A program made the position numbers and the translations under genes. Under the pieces are notes generated by a model. The model was not told where the DNA came from and did no database searches. It saw only the letters and a program-made list of their open reading frames with translations. From Microbulbifer agarilyticus (lineage in GTDB: Bacteria; Pseudomonadota; Gammaproteobacteria; Pseudomonadales; Cellvibrionaceae), in assembly GCF_001999945.1 (NCBI RefSeq), contig NZ_CP019650.1:1798001-1862000 (forward strand): a stretch of 64,000 nt of DNA, written 5' to 3'. Of the stretch, positions 24,066 through 33,900 are shown in pieces (position 1 is the first letter of the stretch; every line of letters starts with the position of its first letter).

Positions 24066-24479
24066 ATGACACAAGGTTACAAAACGCAATTTCACCGCAG
24101 TGATGATGGCGTTGCTTACACACAAGTTGCGGGTTTGTTAGATGTTGACCCTGGCGAAGAGTCTCGCGGTTCTGATGACGTAACTCCTATTGATGGCACC
24201 AGCGGATATATGGATTTTGACCCAGTTGGTTTGCGCGATGCTGGTGAACACTCGCTGACCTTTATTTGGAATGAGGGCGATGCTGGGCAGGCGGCTCTGC
24301 GTGCTGACTTCGATTCCGACACCAATTGCTACTACAAGGTTGTGTATCCGGAAGGTACCGAGGTCGAATTTGTTGGTCATATCACCGGCTGGGGAAAGGC
24401 GATTCCCAAAGACAGCAAAATGACTCGTACTGTAAAAGTCAAAGTGTCCGGAAAGCCCGCCGTCACACCTGGCACCTAA
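24066..24479 (+). CDS. Major tail tube protein
   Basis: A 137-residue protein in the expected place before the G/GT chaperones. The composition is acidic and beta-rich (ESRGSDDVTPIDGT, DAGEHSLTFIWNEGDAGQAALRADFDS, YPEGTEVEFVGHITGWGKAIPKDS), matching lambda V/TTP-type tube subunits. A terminator follows. Confidence 0.85.
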   Translation: MTQGYKTQFHRSDDGVAYTQVAGLLDVDPGEESRGSDDVTPIDGTSGYMDFDPVGLRDAGEHSLTFIWNEGDAGQAALRADFDSDTNCYYKVVYPEGTEVEFVGHITGWGKAIPKDSKMTRTVKVKVSGKPAVTPGT

Positions 24480-24508
24480 TGCGGCGATAGCCGCGAAAGA
24501 TAAGGTTT

Positions 24509-24531
24509 AGGCCGCTGACGCGGCCTTTGTT
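24509..24531 (+). terminator. Terminator after the tail tube gene
   Basis: AGGCCGC-TGAC-GCGGCCT hairpin followed by TTGTTTT, between the highly expressed tube gene and the chaperone genes. Confidence 0.78.
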
Positions 24532-24548
24532 TTGCTTGGAGTATTCCA

Positions 24549-24959
24549 ATGAGTTTGTTTGTTGAGCCTCTACTAAGTAAAGAGGTGATTGAATTTTCAG
24601 GTCATGACTTTGAGCTCTATGAACTCAGTGCTTATGATCGCTGTGAATATCTCGAGGCGATCACTCGTGATATAGCTATTCCGAAAGACATTGACTCGAG
24701 CGTAGAGGCGAAGGAGTTCGAAAGTTATGGCGAGCTCTGGTCGTTTCGGCGACAAGATGTAGACGATAAATTGCTGTTGATCGCTTATTCGTTGCGACCA
24801 GGGCGTAGTGAAACTCTCGAAGAGCTTCATGGAGCGTTACGGGACAACGTAACCAGGGCGTCAGTTGATCAGTTGTATATCCCCGCGGCAAGGTTATCCG
24901 GGCTTTACGTCGAGAAAGAAGGTGGCGAAGACGACGAGGACACTGAAAAAAAAGGGTAG
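24549..24959 (+). CDS. Tail assembly chaperone G
   Basis: A 136-residue chaperone of lambda gpG type that coats the tape measure during tail assembly. The acidic C-terminus (EKEGGEDDEDTEKK) runs into a run of eight A followed by GGG TAG. A -1 shift on the A run fuses it to the next frame, giving a 225-residue GT protein. Identification rests on position, size and the slippery site more than on sequence. Confidence 0.85.
   Translation: MSLFVEPLLSKEVIEFSGHDFELYELSAYDRCEYLEAITRDIAIPKDIDSSVEAKEFESYGELWSFRRQDVDDKLLLIAYSLRPGRSETLEELHGALRDNVTRASVDQLYIPAARLSGLYVEKEGGEDDEDTEKKG
24947..24953 (+). promoter_or_regulatory. Programmed -1 ribosomal frameshift site (A AAA AAA)
   Basis: In the G frame the codons are GAA AAA AAA GGG TAG. 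The heptamer A AAA AAA matches X XXY YYZ perfectly. After slipping, reading continues AGG GTA GTG CCG into the T frame and bypasses the stop. Confidence 0.88.
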
Positions 24960-25225
24960 TGCCGGGCTTTAGGTTTGCCCGGCAGATAGCTCGTGACTTT
25001 AATCGTCCGGATTACTTCAACATGCTGCGCACTATGAGCAGTACTGAATTTGATCACTGGTATAGCGTCCATCGAGATAAGCCGCTTCATCAAGAAACAT
25101 TGCTATGGCAGCTCGCGCATATTGCGGCGGGTAGCTATGGCGGTAAGCCCAGTGATTACTTCCCTGAGCATCGCCGCCCGAAAACGGTGAAACAGCAAAT
25201 TGCCATATGGCAATCTATGGGCTGA
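24959..25225 (+). CDS. Tail assembly chaperone T domain (expressed as G-T fusion)
   Basis: An 88-codon frame in -1 relative to G. It has the T-domain pattern (RQIARDFNRPDYFNMLRTMSSTEFDHWYSVHRDKPL, then an AHIAAGSYGGKPSDYF end). It lacks its own ribosome site, so it is expected only as the 225-residue GT fusion spanning 24549-24953 plus 24953-25225. Confidence 0.82.
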   Translation: MPGFRFARQIARDFNRPDYFNMLRTMSSTEFDHWYSVHRDKPLHQETLLWQLAHIAAGSYGGKPSDYFPEHRRPKTVKQQIAIWQSMG

Positions 25226-25238
25226 CTGAGAGACCTCA

Positions 25239-27515
25239 ATGGCAAAGACTGCAACTATCGCCACACTTGTTGCGAATCTGGAGATGAACTCTGCCAGTTT
25301 TCGCAAAGAGATGGATCAAGCGCGCGCGCGTACTAAGAGCTTTACCAAGGATCTGCGCAATACCAGTGCCGCAAATGATGGTTTTGCCCGGTCAATGCGT
25401 GGTGCTGCCCAGGGTGTCGTTGCGATTGATGGCCCACTGGGTGGTGTTGCGGGTCGCTTGGGGGCTGTAAACAGTCTGGTCACTGGTGGAAGCGTCGCCT
25501 GGGCTGGGCTGGGAGTTGCCATCGCTGGCGCTACTGCAGTGATGTACAAGAGTGTCCGTGCTGCGGAAGAGATGGAGCGTGGACAGCTCAAGATCGAGGC
25601 GCTACTCAAGGCTACCGAGGGTGCAAGCGGTCGAACTGCTGCCCAGTTAGATGAGCAAGCGCGGGCAGTTGCTCGTAATACACTCGCAAGTATATCGGGT
25701 ATTCGCGACGCTCAGGGCGTGTTGGTTACCTTCCGCAGTGTACAAACGGATGTATTCGACAAAGCGATCGTGCTTTCTCAGGATCTCGCCGCTGTCATGG
25801 GGGGGAGTGCGAAAAGTGCGGCGTTGCAACTTGGCAAGGCATTGGAGGAACCCAGTACCGGCTTGACCGCGTTGCGCCGTGCCGGTGTGAGTTTTACGGA
25901 AGCGGAGAAAGAGCAGATCCGCGTGATGGAGGAGAGCGGAAGGGTTGCTGAGGCGCAGCGGCTGATTCTGGCCAAGCTGGAGAAACAGGTTGGTGGCGCA
26001 GGTGCTGCAGAAGCCGGAGGCCTTGCCGGTAAGGTCGACAGCCTAAGCCAGTCTTGGCAAGAGTTTCTGGAGGCCATTGGAGAAACTAGAACAGCAGGCT
26101 CTTCTATTGAATGGCTGACTGGTGCCGTCGAGAATCTTCGCCGTGGTCTTGCCCCTACCGAATCTGAATTGCAGGAGCTCGAATTCAAGAAGCTCCACAA
26201 ACAATACGTCTGGCATCAAGAGATGCTTGCTAAGGCGAAGAGTGAAGGCGTCCAAGCGCAGGTAAATATTCAGACTCGACTGGTTGAAAAATACCGGCTC
26301 CAACTGAAGGAAATACAAGACGCACGAATTTCAGCACAGAAAAAAGAGGCTGCAGACGCTATTGCAGCAGAGCATCAGGCGAAGGCCGCACGGGAGCAGA
26401 TGGCCCGTGAACTCGCTGAATCTGAGTTGAAACGAAATGAGAAAGCAGGTGCCGCACAGCTGATTCAACTTGATGCTTATCTAGCGGATAGGCGAGGAAA
26501 GATCGAGCTTGAGCATGAGCAGCGTTTGCAAAAAATCGCTTCCTTACAAATTTCTGAACAGGAGCTTGCGAAGCGGGGCTTCGCATCGCTCGAAGCGCTT
26601 CGTGCGGAATACATTGAAAGAGAGAAAGCGCAATTCGATCAGCAGTTAGCTGAGTTGGCTGAGAGAGAGGCCCGCATTGCTGCTCAAAATGAAAGTAATA
26701 AGACTGGCTCGCAAACTGGTTTTACATCGGGTGAGCAAGATGACGCAATTACTAAGCTCGAAGCCCTCAAGCAGTCATGGCTATCTGAAGTGGATTTGTT
26801 GCAGGTACAGCATGATCAGGAGATGGCGATTCTTGATGAGGCTCATCTAGTAAAGCAAGAGAGGCTTGCTGAGCAGTTATCTGAAACCAATGCTACGAAG
26901 GAGCAGGCCCGGCAAGCCAACCTAGCTTTGCAGGTTGAGTATGAGCGGAATCTAACTGCACTGGAAACCAAGCATGCTAAAGAGCGAGAAAAACTGCAGC
27001 AAATTACGAACAAGAGCAAATTGCAAATGTTCGCTGCTGGCGCGGTTCAAGTACTAGCAGCCGCTGCGGGTTACAACAAAAAGGCGGCAAAGCTAAGCAT
27101 GGCGGCAGCGGTATATGAAACGGGTGTATCCGCAGTGAAAAACATTGCGCGTGCTTCTGAAATTGGATTTCCACAAAACATTCCTGCGATTGCCGGCGCG
27201 ATAGCTCAAGGAGTCCAAATTGCCGGCATGCTGTCGTCGCTTAAAGGCCCTGGTGGGTCGGGGGGCGATAGTGCATCGTTACCTTCGGCTGGTGGTATTG
27301 CCGCGGCGCCGAGCTCGAACGTTTCTGCAAATGATCAATTTGTGGAGGCTGAACCGACTGAGCAGCCTGGCAGTCAGGTGAGCATTTTTATTCAGGGCGA
27401 TTTGATTGGCGACAATGCCGAAACCATCGCAGACAAAATTACGACTCTTATTGAAGAGCAAGACCTAGTGATTATTCCAAATGGTAGTCGGCAGGCTCAG
27501 GAATTGACGGGGTAA
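25239..27515 (+). CDS. Tail tape measure protein
   Basis: A 758-residue protein that sets tail length. It has an N-terminal tape-measure region with FRKEMDQARARTKSFTKDLR, a hydrophobic stretch (about 88-105, WAGLGVAIAGATAVMYKSV), long coiled coils (about 310-590) and an Ala/Gly-rich hydrophobic C-terminal part. At roughly 0.15 nm per residue it predicts a tail of about 110 nm. It overlaps nothing and lies 13 bases after the GT gene. Confidence 0.93.
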   Translation: MAKTATIATLVANLEMNSASFRKEMDQARARTKSFTKDLRNTSAANDGFARSMRGAAQGVVAIDGPLGGVAGRLGAVNSLVTGGSVAWAGLGVAIAGATAVMYKSVRAAEEMERGQLKIEALLKATEGASGRTAAQLDEQARAVARNTLASISGIRDAQGVLVTFRSVQTDVFDKAIVLSQDLAAVMGGSAKSAALQLGKALEEPSTGLTALRRAGVSFTEAEKEQIRVMEESGRVAEAQRLILAKLEKQVGGAGAAEAGGLAGKVDSLSQSWQEFLEAIGETRTAGSSIEWLTGAVENLRRGLAPTESELQELEFKKLHKQYVWHQEMLAKAKSEGVQAQVNIQTRLVEKYRLQLKEIQDARISAQKKEAADAIAAEHQAKAAREQMARELAESELKRNEKAGAAQLIQLDAYLADRRGKIELEHEQRLQKIASLQISEQELAKRGFASLEALRAEYIEREKAQFDQQLAELAEREARIAAQNESNKTGSQTGFTSGEQDDAITKLEALKQSWLSEVDLLQVQHDQEMAILDEAHLVKQERLAEQLSETNATKEQARQANLALQVEYERNLTALETKHAKEREKLQQITNKSKLQMFAAGAVQVLAAAAGYNKKAAKLSMAAAVYETGVSAVKNIARASEIGFPQNIPAIAGAIAQGVQIAGMLSSLKGPGGSGGDSASLPSAGGIAAAPSSNVSANDQFVEAEPTEQPGSQVSIFIQGDLIGDNAETIADKITTLIEEQDLVIIPNGSRQAQELTG

Positions 27516-27517
27516 GC

Positions 27518-27907
27518 ATGTTTATTGAATTTATTCCAACTCGGTTCGCGGCAGGCGTTGACGGTAAACTTGAATTAAGTCTTAAGGCTTTTGACCCTCA
27601 GGATAAAGCTGAAGGAGTAGAGAAGACTTCGCTATCTGGAATCCGTGAATATACGGATTACCGGACAGAGGAAGAGGCGAAATGTCAAACCGTTTGGGTG
27701 ACTTTGACAGATGAGCAATACGCGGTTTGGAAGTCGTTCAAAAACAGTTGTGCGTTCGGGCAGTTTTTTACGTTCGACCCTTACGGAACCGAGACGACTC
27801 CAGATGATCCGCAGTCGGTACAGCTGAAATTTAAATCATTCAAAGAGAAACGGCGCCCGGGGCGCCGTTTTCAGTTTAGCTTCACTACTATTCGTGTAAT
27901 TAGCTGA
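27518..27907 (+). CDS. Minor tail protein after tape measure
   Basis: A 129-residue beta-rich protein (FIEFIPTRFAAG..., SGIREYTDYRTEEEAKCQTVWVTLTDEQYAVWKSF, ending RFQFSFTTIRVIS). It takes the place of lambda gpM-like or distal tail proteins between tape measure and tail tip. It starts two bases after the tape-measure stop. Exact family not recognised. Confidence 0.7.
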   Translation: MFIEFIPTRFAAGVDGKLELSLKAFDPQDKAEGVEKTSLSGIREYTDYRTEEEAKCQTVWVTLTDEQYAVWKSFKNSCAFGQFFTFDPYGTETTPDDPQSVQLKFKSFKEKRRPGRRFQFSFTTIRVIS

Positions 27908-27909
27908 TC

Positions 27910-30900
27910 ATGCGCATAAATTCCGAAACCTTCGATCTATACAACCAGAGCGCCCAGCGCGAGCTGCGTTTAGTGGTAGTGATTGAGTTCCCCACGCCGG
28001 TGTACCTGGCAAGCCACGGCGATATTAGCGGCCTGCCGGCGGGTGCGCTGGGTGGCGTGCTGGCCAAGGTAAGCAGTACCAGCCAGCGCCTGCGCCCGGA
28101 AGCCGGCCGCGCGGAGATCGGCGCAATCAATTTTGAATTAACCGACGCCGGTGGCGTGTTCACCGACACCCTGCGCAACCAGTTAAGCGCCGGCCACGGC
28201 ATCAAGGGCCGCACCGTGCGCCTGTACCAGGGCGGCAAGGGCATGGACTGGGCGGACTTCCGCCTGGAGCAGACCCAGGTGGCGGACGAGAGCCTGAGCT
28301 ACGACCACGGCCGCTACCGCGTGCGCTGCCGCGATATTCAGCGGGAAATGCGCAAGGACATTTTTGTGCCGCGCAGCACGCGCCTGGCCGCCGACTTTGC
28401 CGAGGGTGCCAGCACCCTGCAGGTGTACAGCACCGCAGAGTTTGAGCCCAACCCGCACCTGGCGAGCTATGGCGACGCGCCGAATGTGGGCGCCGGGCTG
28501 TACTACCTCAAAATCAAATACCAGAACGGCTACGAAATAGTGCGCGCCACCGGCAAGACCGCCGGCAGCTTTACCGGCGTGACCCGCGGTCTATTCGGCA
28601 CCGTGGAATACAGCCACACCCTGCCGCAAGACAGCGACGACGACCAGGGCGTTGAGGTCGAGGAATATATTTATATTGAGCTGCCGGCGCCGGCACTGGT
28701 GTACGCGCTGCTCACCGGCGATGTGTTCGGCACCGGCACGCCGCTGCCGTCCAACTGGCACCTGGGGATTGATCCCGCGCAGGTGGTGCTGGACGACTTC
28801 ACCGGCATCGGCGCCGATTGGCTGGACACCAGCGACTACAGCAAGGGCGTGATCCTGCGGTTTGAAGGGCTCGGCAAAACCGACGGCAAGCAGTTTATCG
28901 AGCGCGAGATCAACCTGCTGATGGGCGCCTATATGCCGGTGAATGCCGCCGGCCAGCTGGGCTACCGACGCCAGACCAGCGTGCTGGCCGACGCCGGCAC
29001 CGTGGGCAGCATTACCGCCGCCGACGTGGTGAGCGCGGGCGAGCTGCGCCAGGACCTGGCGGCGCTGCGCAATATTTTTTCGATTCAATGGGCCTGGTAC
29101 GAGGCGCCGGGGTTTGACGGGCGCCATTTGCGCTCCAATGTGCTGGCAGATGCCGCCAGCATTGCCATTCACGGCGAGGCCAAAACCCAGGCGCTCAAGT
29201 TCCGCGGGCTGCACAACAGCCGCCACACCCGCACCACGCTCAACAATCGTTTTGACGCGCTGCGCGATAAATTCGCCGGGCCACCGCTGCGCCTGCGCCT
29301 GAGCCTGTTGCCGTCGAAAAACGATTATGAAGTGGGCGACGTGGTGCAGGTGACCCTGCCACAGGTGCGCGACTACACCCGCGACCCGGACAGCGGAAGC
29401 CATCGGTACGAATTTTTGTCTGATGTGGATGGCTGGACTCCGCACAATGCTGCCCGGGTATGGAGCAATGGCGTGCTCGCTGTTACGGCAACAGGAACAG
29501 ATACCCGCATCAGTCGTACACTGCAGACCGCTGAGCAGTTTTTAGGCGCTGATCTGCCCGCGTTTACGTTCCGAATCCGACGCACCGGCAACGAGCCTAT
29601 CCCCATCTATAGCAACTTTTTTGCGCGCGGCGTCGATGACACATATTACGCAAGGTCGATTGACTCGGGGTTTATTGACCAGCTGAACGCCAACCCCGGG
29701 CAATGGTTTGAATACACCGTGGACTATAGCGGGGACGCGAATTACGCGGCGGCAACCATCAAGTTTTTGCGCCTGGATATCGGCCACAACCACACAAGCG
29801 ACTACAGCTACGAGCTGGACTACATTCGCGCCCTGCCGGACGTCAACCTGAATGACCAGAGCCTAGACCGTGCCATGGAAGTGCAGCAGGTGAGCGTGGA
29901 CCAGGTGGCGGGCACGGTGCAGGTGGAGCTGTTCGGTTCGACCCAGGCCGCCTCCCCGATTGTAGACGAGGCCGCCAGCACCAGTGCCGAGCTGCCCGAC
30001 GCCTGGTACAGCGCGGACGGCGCCGCAATGACCGCCGCCGGGCTCACCATCGACGGCAGCGGGTTTTTGACGGCCGATGGCACGCTGACCGGCGCCGCCA
30101 GCAGCCGCACGATCTTTTACTACCTGGGCGACCTGACGATTCCCGCCGGGCGCACCCTCACGGTGACGGATAACGCGGAGCTGCGCGTGCGCGGTGTGCT
30201 GCAGATCGACGGCACGTTAAGAGGTGCACCGAGCAACAGCGGCGCCGGCTTTGTCGGCTCCTGCCGCGGCGGTGCCGGCCAGGTGGGTGGCGACAACCTG
30301 CACCCGCAGTATATTGCTGTGGGTGCGCGCGGCGAGGTGGTGAAGGGCCGCAACGAGATCCTGCCGGCGCTCACCCTCGACAACGACGGCGGCGCGCTGC
30401 TGGGCATCCCCGACGACCTGCGCGGCAGCGGCGGCGCCCGCGGCGGCAACGCTTACCACTATGTGCGCAACGATGCCAGCTACGAGCTGGCCGGGTTTGG
30501 CGGCAGCGGTGGTGCCGGCGGTGCCGGGGTGGCGGTGGTGGCGCGCGGTATCGCGCTCGGCGTGGCTGGAGTGATTGACACCAGCGGCGGCGACGGCCTG
30601 CCCGGCAACGACAGCGGCCCGCAGTACAATCTGCCCGGCGGCAGCGGTGGCGGCGGTGCCCCCGGTGGTGTGGTGCTGATTATCGACGGCCACCAGAACC
30701 CGGTGCCGGTGCTCACCAACAACAAGCTGGTGGCCTGCTATGGCACCAGCCCCGCGAGCCCCGGCATGGCCGGGCTGGGCGGCAAATGCCTTGGCACTAA
30801 CGCCGCGCGCGTGTACACGGTGCCCAAGAGCCGCAGCCCCTACCCGAACTACACCCAGGACCCGGCGCTGGACCCGGCACTGCAGCAGGCGATAAGCGAT

Positions 30901-33900
30901 GCGCAGCAGGCGGCACAAGCGGCCGCCGACGCGCAGAGCGATGCCAGCAGTGCGCTGGCCAAGCTCGACGACATCGGCGCCGACGGCAAGCTGCACCCGG
31001 CAGAAAAGTTGCGCGCGGTGCTGGAGCATGGGCGGCTCATCAGCGAGCAGGCCGGCATCGAGGCCAGCGCCAGCGCCTACGCCATCAGCACGGAGAAAAC
31101 CAACTACACCAGCGCGGTGAGCGCGCTCACCAGTTACCTGGAGGGACTGGCCCCGGGCTGGGACGACACCAGCGCGGTGACCAGCATCAGCCGCACCCTG
31201 TGGAACAGCAACTGGTCGGACGCCTACGACAAGCGCCAGGCGCTGCTTAACCGCATTGCCGCCGCCGCGCGCGCGCTGGGCACGCCGGGCACGCCGGTGC
31301 ATGTGGACGACTTTCGCCAGGCGGCGGTGAGCTGGCCGACTGGTACCGACATCAACGGCGCCGCCAGCTGGAGCTTTACCCCCAGCGACACCGGCGCGGG
31401 CTTTCTGCATGTGCTGGCCTACGATGCCGAGGGCGCGCGGGCGGGGTTTAACGGTGTAGAGCTGGGCATCATGGACCGGGTGGCGCGCGGCGCGGTGGAC
31501 AAGGCGGTGCTGTGGTACACCTTCCCGGTGACCATTCCCAGCGGCCAGTGTTCGGTGGAAGTGTGGTCACCAAGTGCCGACGGCGGCGGCGTGCGCGCCA
31601 TTGTGCTCACCACCGGCGGCGCCGGCGACCCCACCGCGCTACTGGATGCGGCCCAGGCCATTGGCGCCGCGGCCGACGCGCAGACCGATGCCAGCGCGGC
31701 CCTGGACGACCTGACCGAGATCAGCGCCGACAGCAAGCTGCACCCGGCAGAAAAGTTACAGGCGGTGCGCGAGTATTCCGACCTGGTGGGTGAGCGCAAT
31801 TTGTGGCTGACCCGCGCGGCGGCGCTGGGTATTACCAGCGAGGCGACCAACTACCAGAACGCCAACAGCGCGCTGGACAGTTACCTGGCCGGCCTCAGCC
31901 CCGCCTGGAATAGCACCAGCAGCACCACGGCGATAACGCGCAGCAGCTGGAATAGCAACTGGTCGGACGTGTACGCCACACGCCAGGCGCTGGTGGAGGC
32001 AATCGCCGAGCAGGCCAGCGAAAATGCCCAGTGGGCAAAAATTGGCGGCGACGGCAAGCCCGAGGACTACGCCACCAAAAACGCCGCCGATACGACCCTA
32101 ACCACCTGGGGCGCGTTTGGCGTGCCCGGGGGCGATATGGAAGATATCACCCCGTGGGGTAACACCAGCGGCGCCGAAACAGGGCAGAGTTCGACCTATG
32201 TATTTAGTGGCAATTATTCGCTGTATATACAAAACCCGGACACGGCCAGTAACCAGGGCTGGCATGGGCCAAGTCAGACTGTGCCAATTACCCCGGGCAA
32301 GTACAAACTGCGCTGGACCCACCGACTGAATTATTCCGGCTGCAATGTGCGAATTTATGTTTATATCCGCGACAGCAGCGGCGCCAACCTGCGCAGCGTG
32401 GTGGACGCAACCGGCGGCACCTATCAAGACGCCTGGCAGACGCGCGAGTTTGTGGTGGATGCCAGCGACCTGCCCACCGCATCGGACATTCGCATTTTTT
32501 TGCAGTTTAACCGCGGCGTACACACGGCCACGCGCTTCTGTCACTTTGACAATATCCGCCTGCTGCCGTTTACCGTGGCGGACACCGCGGAGCTGACCGA
32601 CAGCGCCGGGCTGGGCCAGTCTGCCAGCTGGTCGCAAGTGAGCGGCAGCGGCAAGCCCGAGGACGGCGCCACGGTTGGCCTGGCCAGTTACGAGAAGGCC
32701 ATTGTAAAAAATACGGTGTTTTTTGATGACTTTTCTGACCCCAACTGGGGCGACGCCTACACGGTAACCTCGCAATATGGAACGGCCAGCTTTGCCAGCT
32801 ATACCGGCGGCAGCTCCACCGTGGGCAGCGGCGCGGCGCGGGTGTATGACGGTATGCACTTTGTGCACAGTGGGCGCTTCGCGGTGGAGCCCGGCAAGCT
32901 GTATCGCGCGGAGGTGCGCATTTATGTGTACAACCACCAGGACCTGGACCGCAAGCAATACATTGGCTTTGCCGGTATCGACGCCAACGGCGACTGGGTA
33001 AATGCCGTGGGCTCGAATTCATTGAGTAGCCAGCATTACAACCTGCTGTCCGGTTGGAATGCGGCATTTGCAAGCTGGCGCACGATTACCTGTTATTTCA
33101 AGCTGGGCAGCGGCAACGGCGCCAGTTTTTTGAGTAATGGCGAAGCATCGAGCACCAAAGCCAACCCCTCGCTGCTGCACCAAAACTGTCGCTACCTGAC
33201 GCCGTATTTTTTGCTCAATTACATTGACAAGCAGGGCAGTACCCTAATCGACTACCTGAAAGTCGAGGAGGTTGCCATTGAAAGCCAGCGCGACCTGCCG
33301 CAGATTGTGGGGCGCACCGAGTCGGGCATGGCGCAGTCGGCGCTCAGTGCCAGCGATGCCGGCAGCACGACCACCATTAGCGTGGCCGCGCATACGGTGA
33401 CCTATGGATTCGGCACGGTGAGTTACAACAGCGGCAGTATTACCGGGCTGAATTTTTCCACCACCTATTACGTGTACTGCGACGACCCGGGCTATGTGGG
33501 CGGCGCCATCACCTACCTGGCCAGCACCGACAAGCTGGCGCCGGTTGCCGGCACCCACCGGCGCTATGTGGGCCGCGTGGTAACGCCCGCCAATGGCGGC
33601 GGCAGTACCGGCGGCGGCCTGCCGGGCGAGTATTGCCTGGTGGCCGGTGCCTGGCTGCGCCATGGCCTGAACGTGGACGACCTGCAGGTGGGCCAGTGTA
33701 TTGACGCCTGGGACGAGGGCAGCCCGGTGCTGTTTTCGCGCGCGGTGCAGGCGCTGGTGCGGGTGGAGGATGTGGACTGTGTGCTGCTCACCACCGAATC
33801 CGGTGCACAAAAGCCAGTCAGCATGGAAACCCCGGTGACCCTGGAGGACGGCCGCAGTGTGCGCGCCCAGCACGCCCTTGGCGGGCGGGTGGCGGTACAG

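Noticed and set aside
30217..31410. A 397-codon minus-strand frame inside the tail-tip gene, and other long antisense frames at 28591-29445, 32098-32958 and 33244-34068
   Set aside because: They are opposite-strand shadows of a GC-rich gene with strong codon periodicity. Products are low-complexity Ala/Gly/Arg sequences without ribosome sites.
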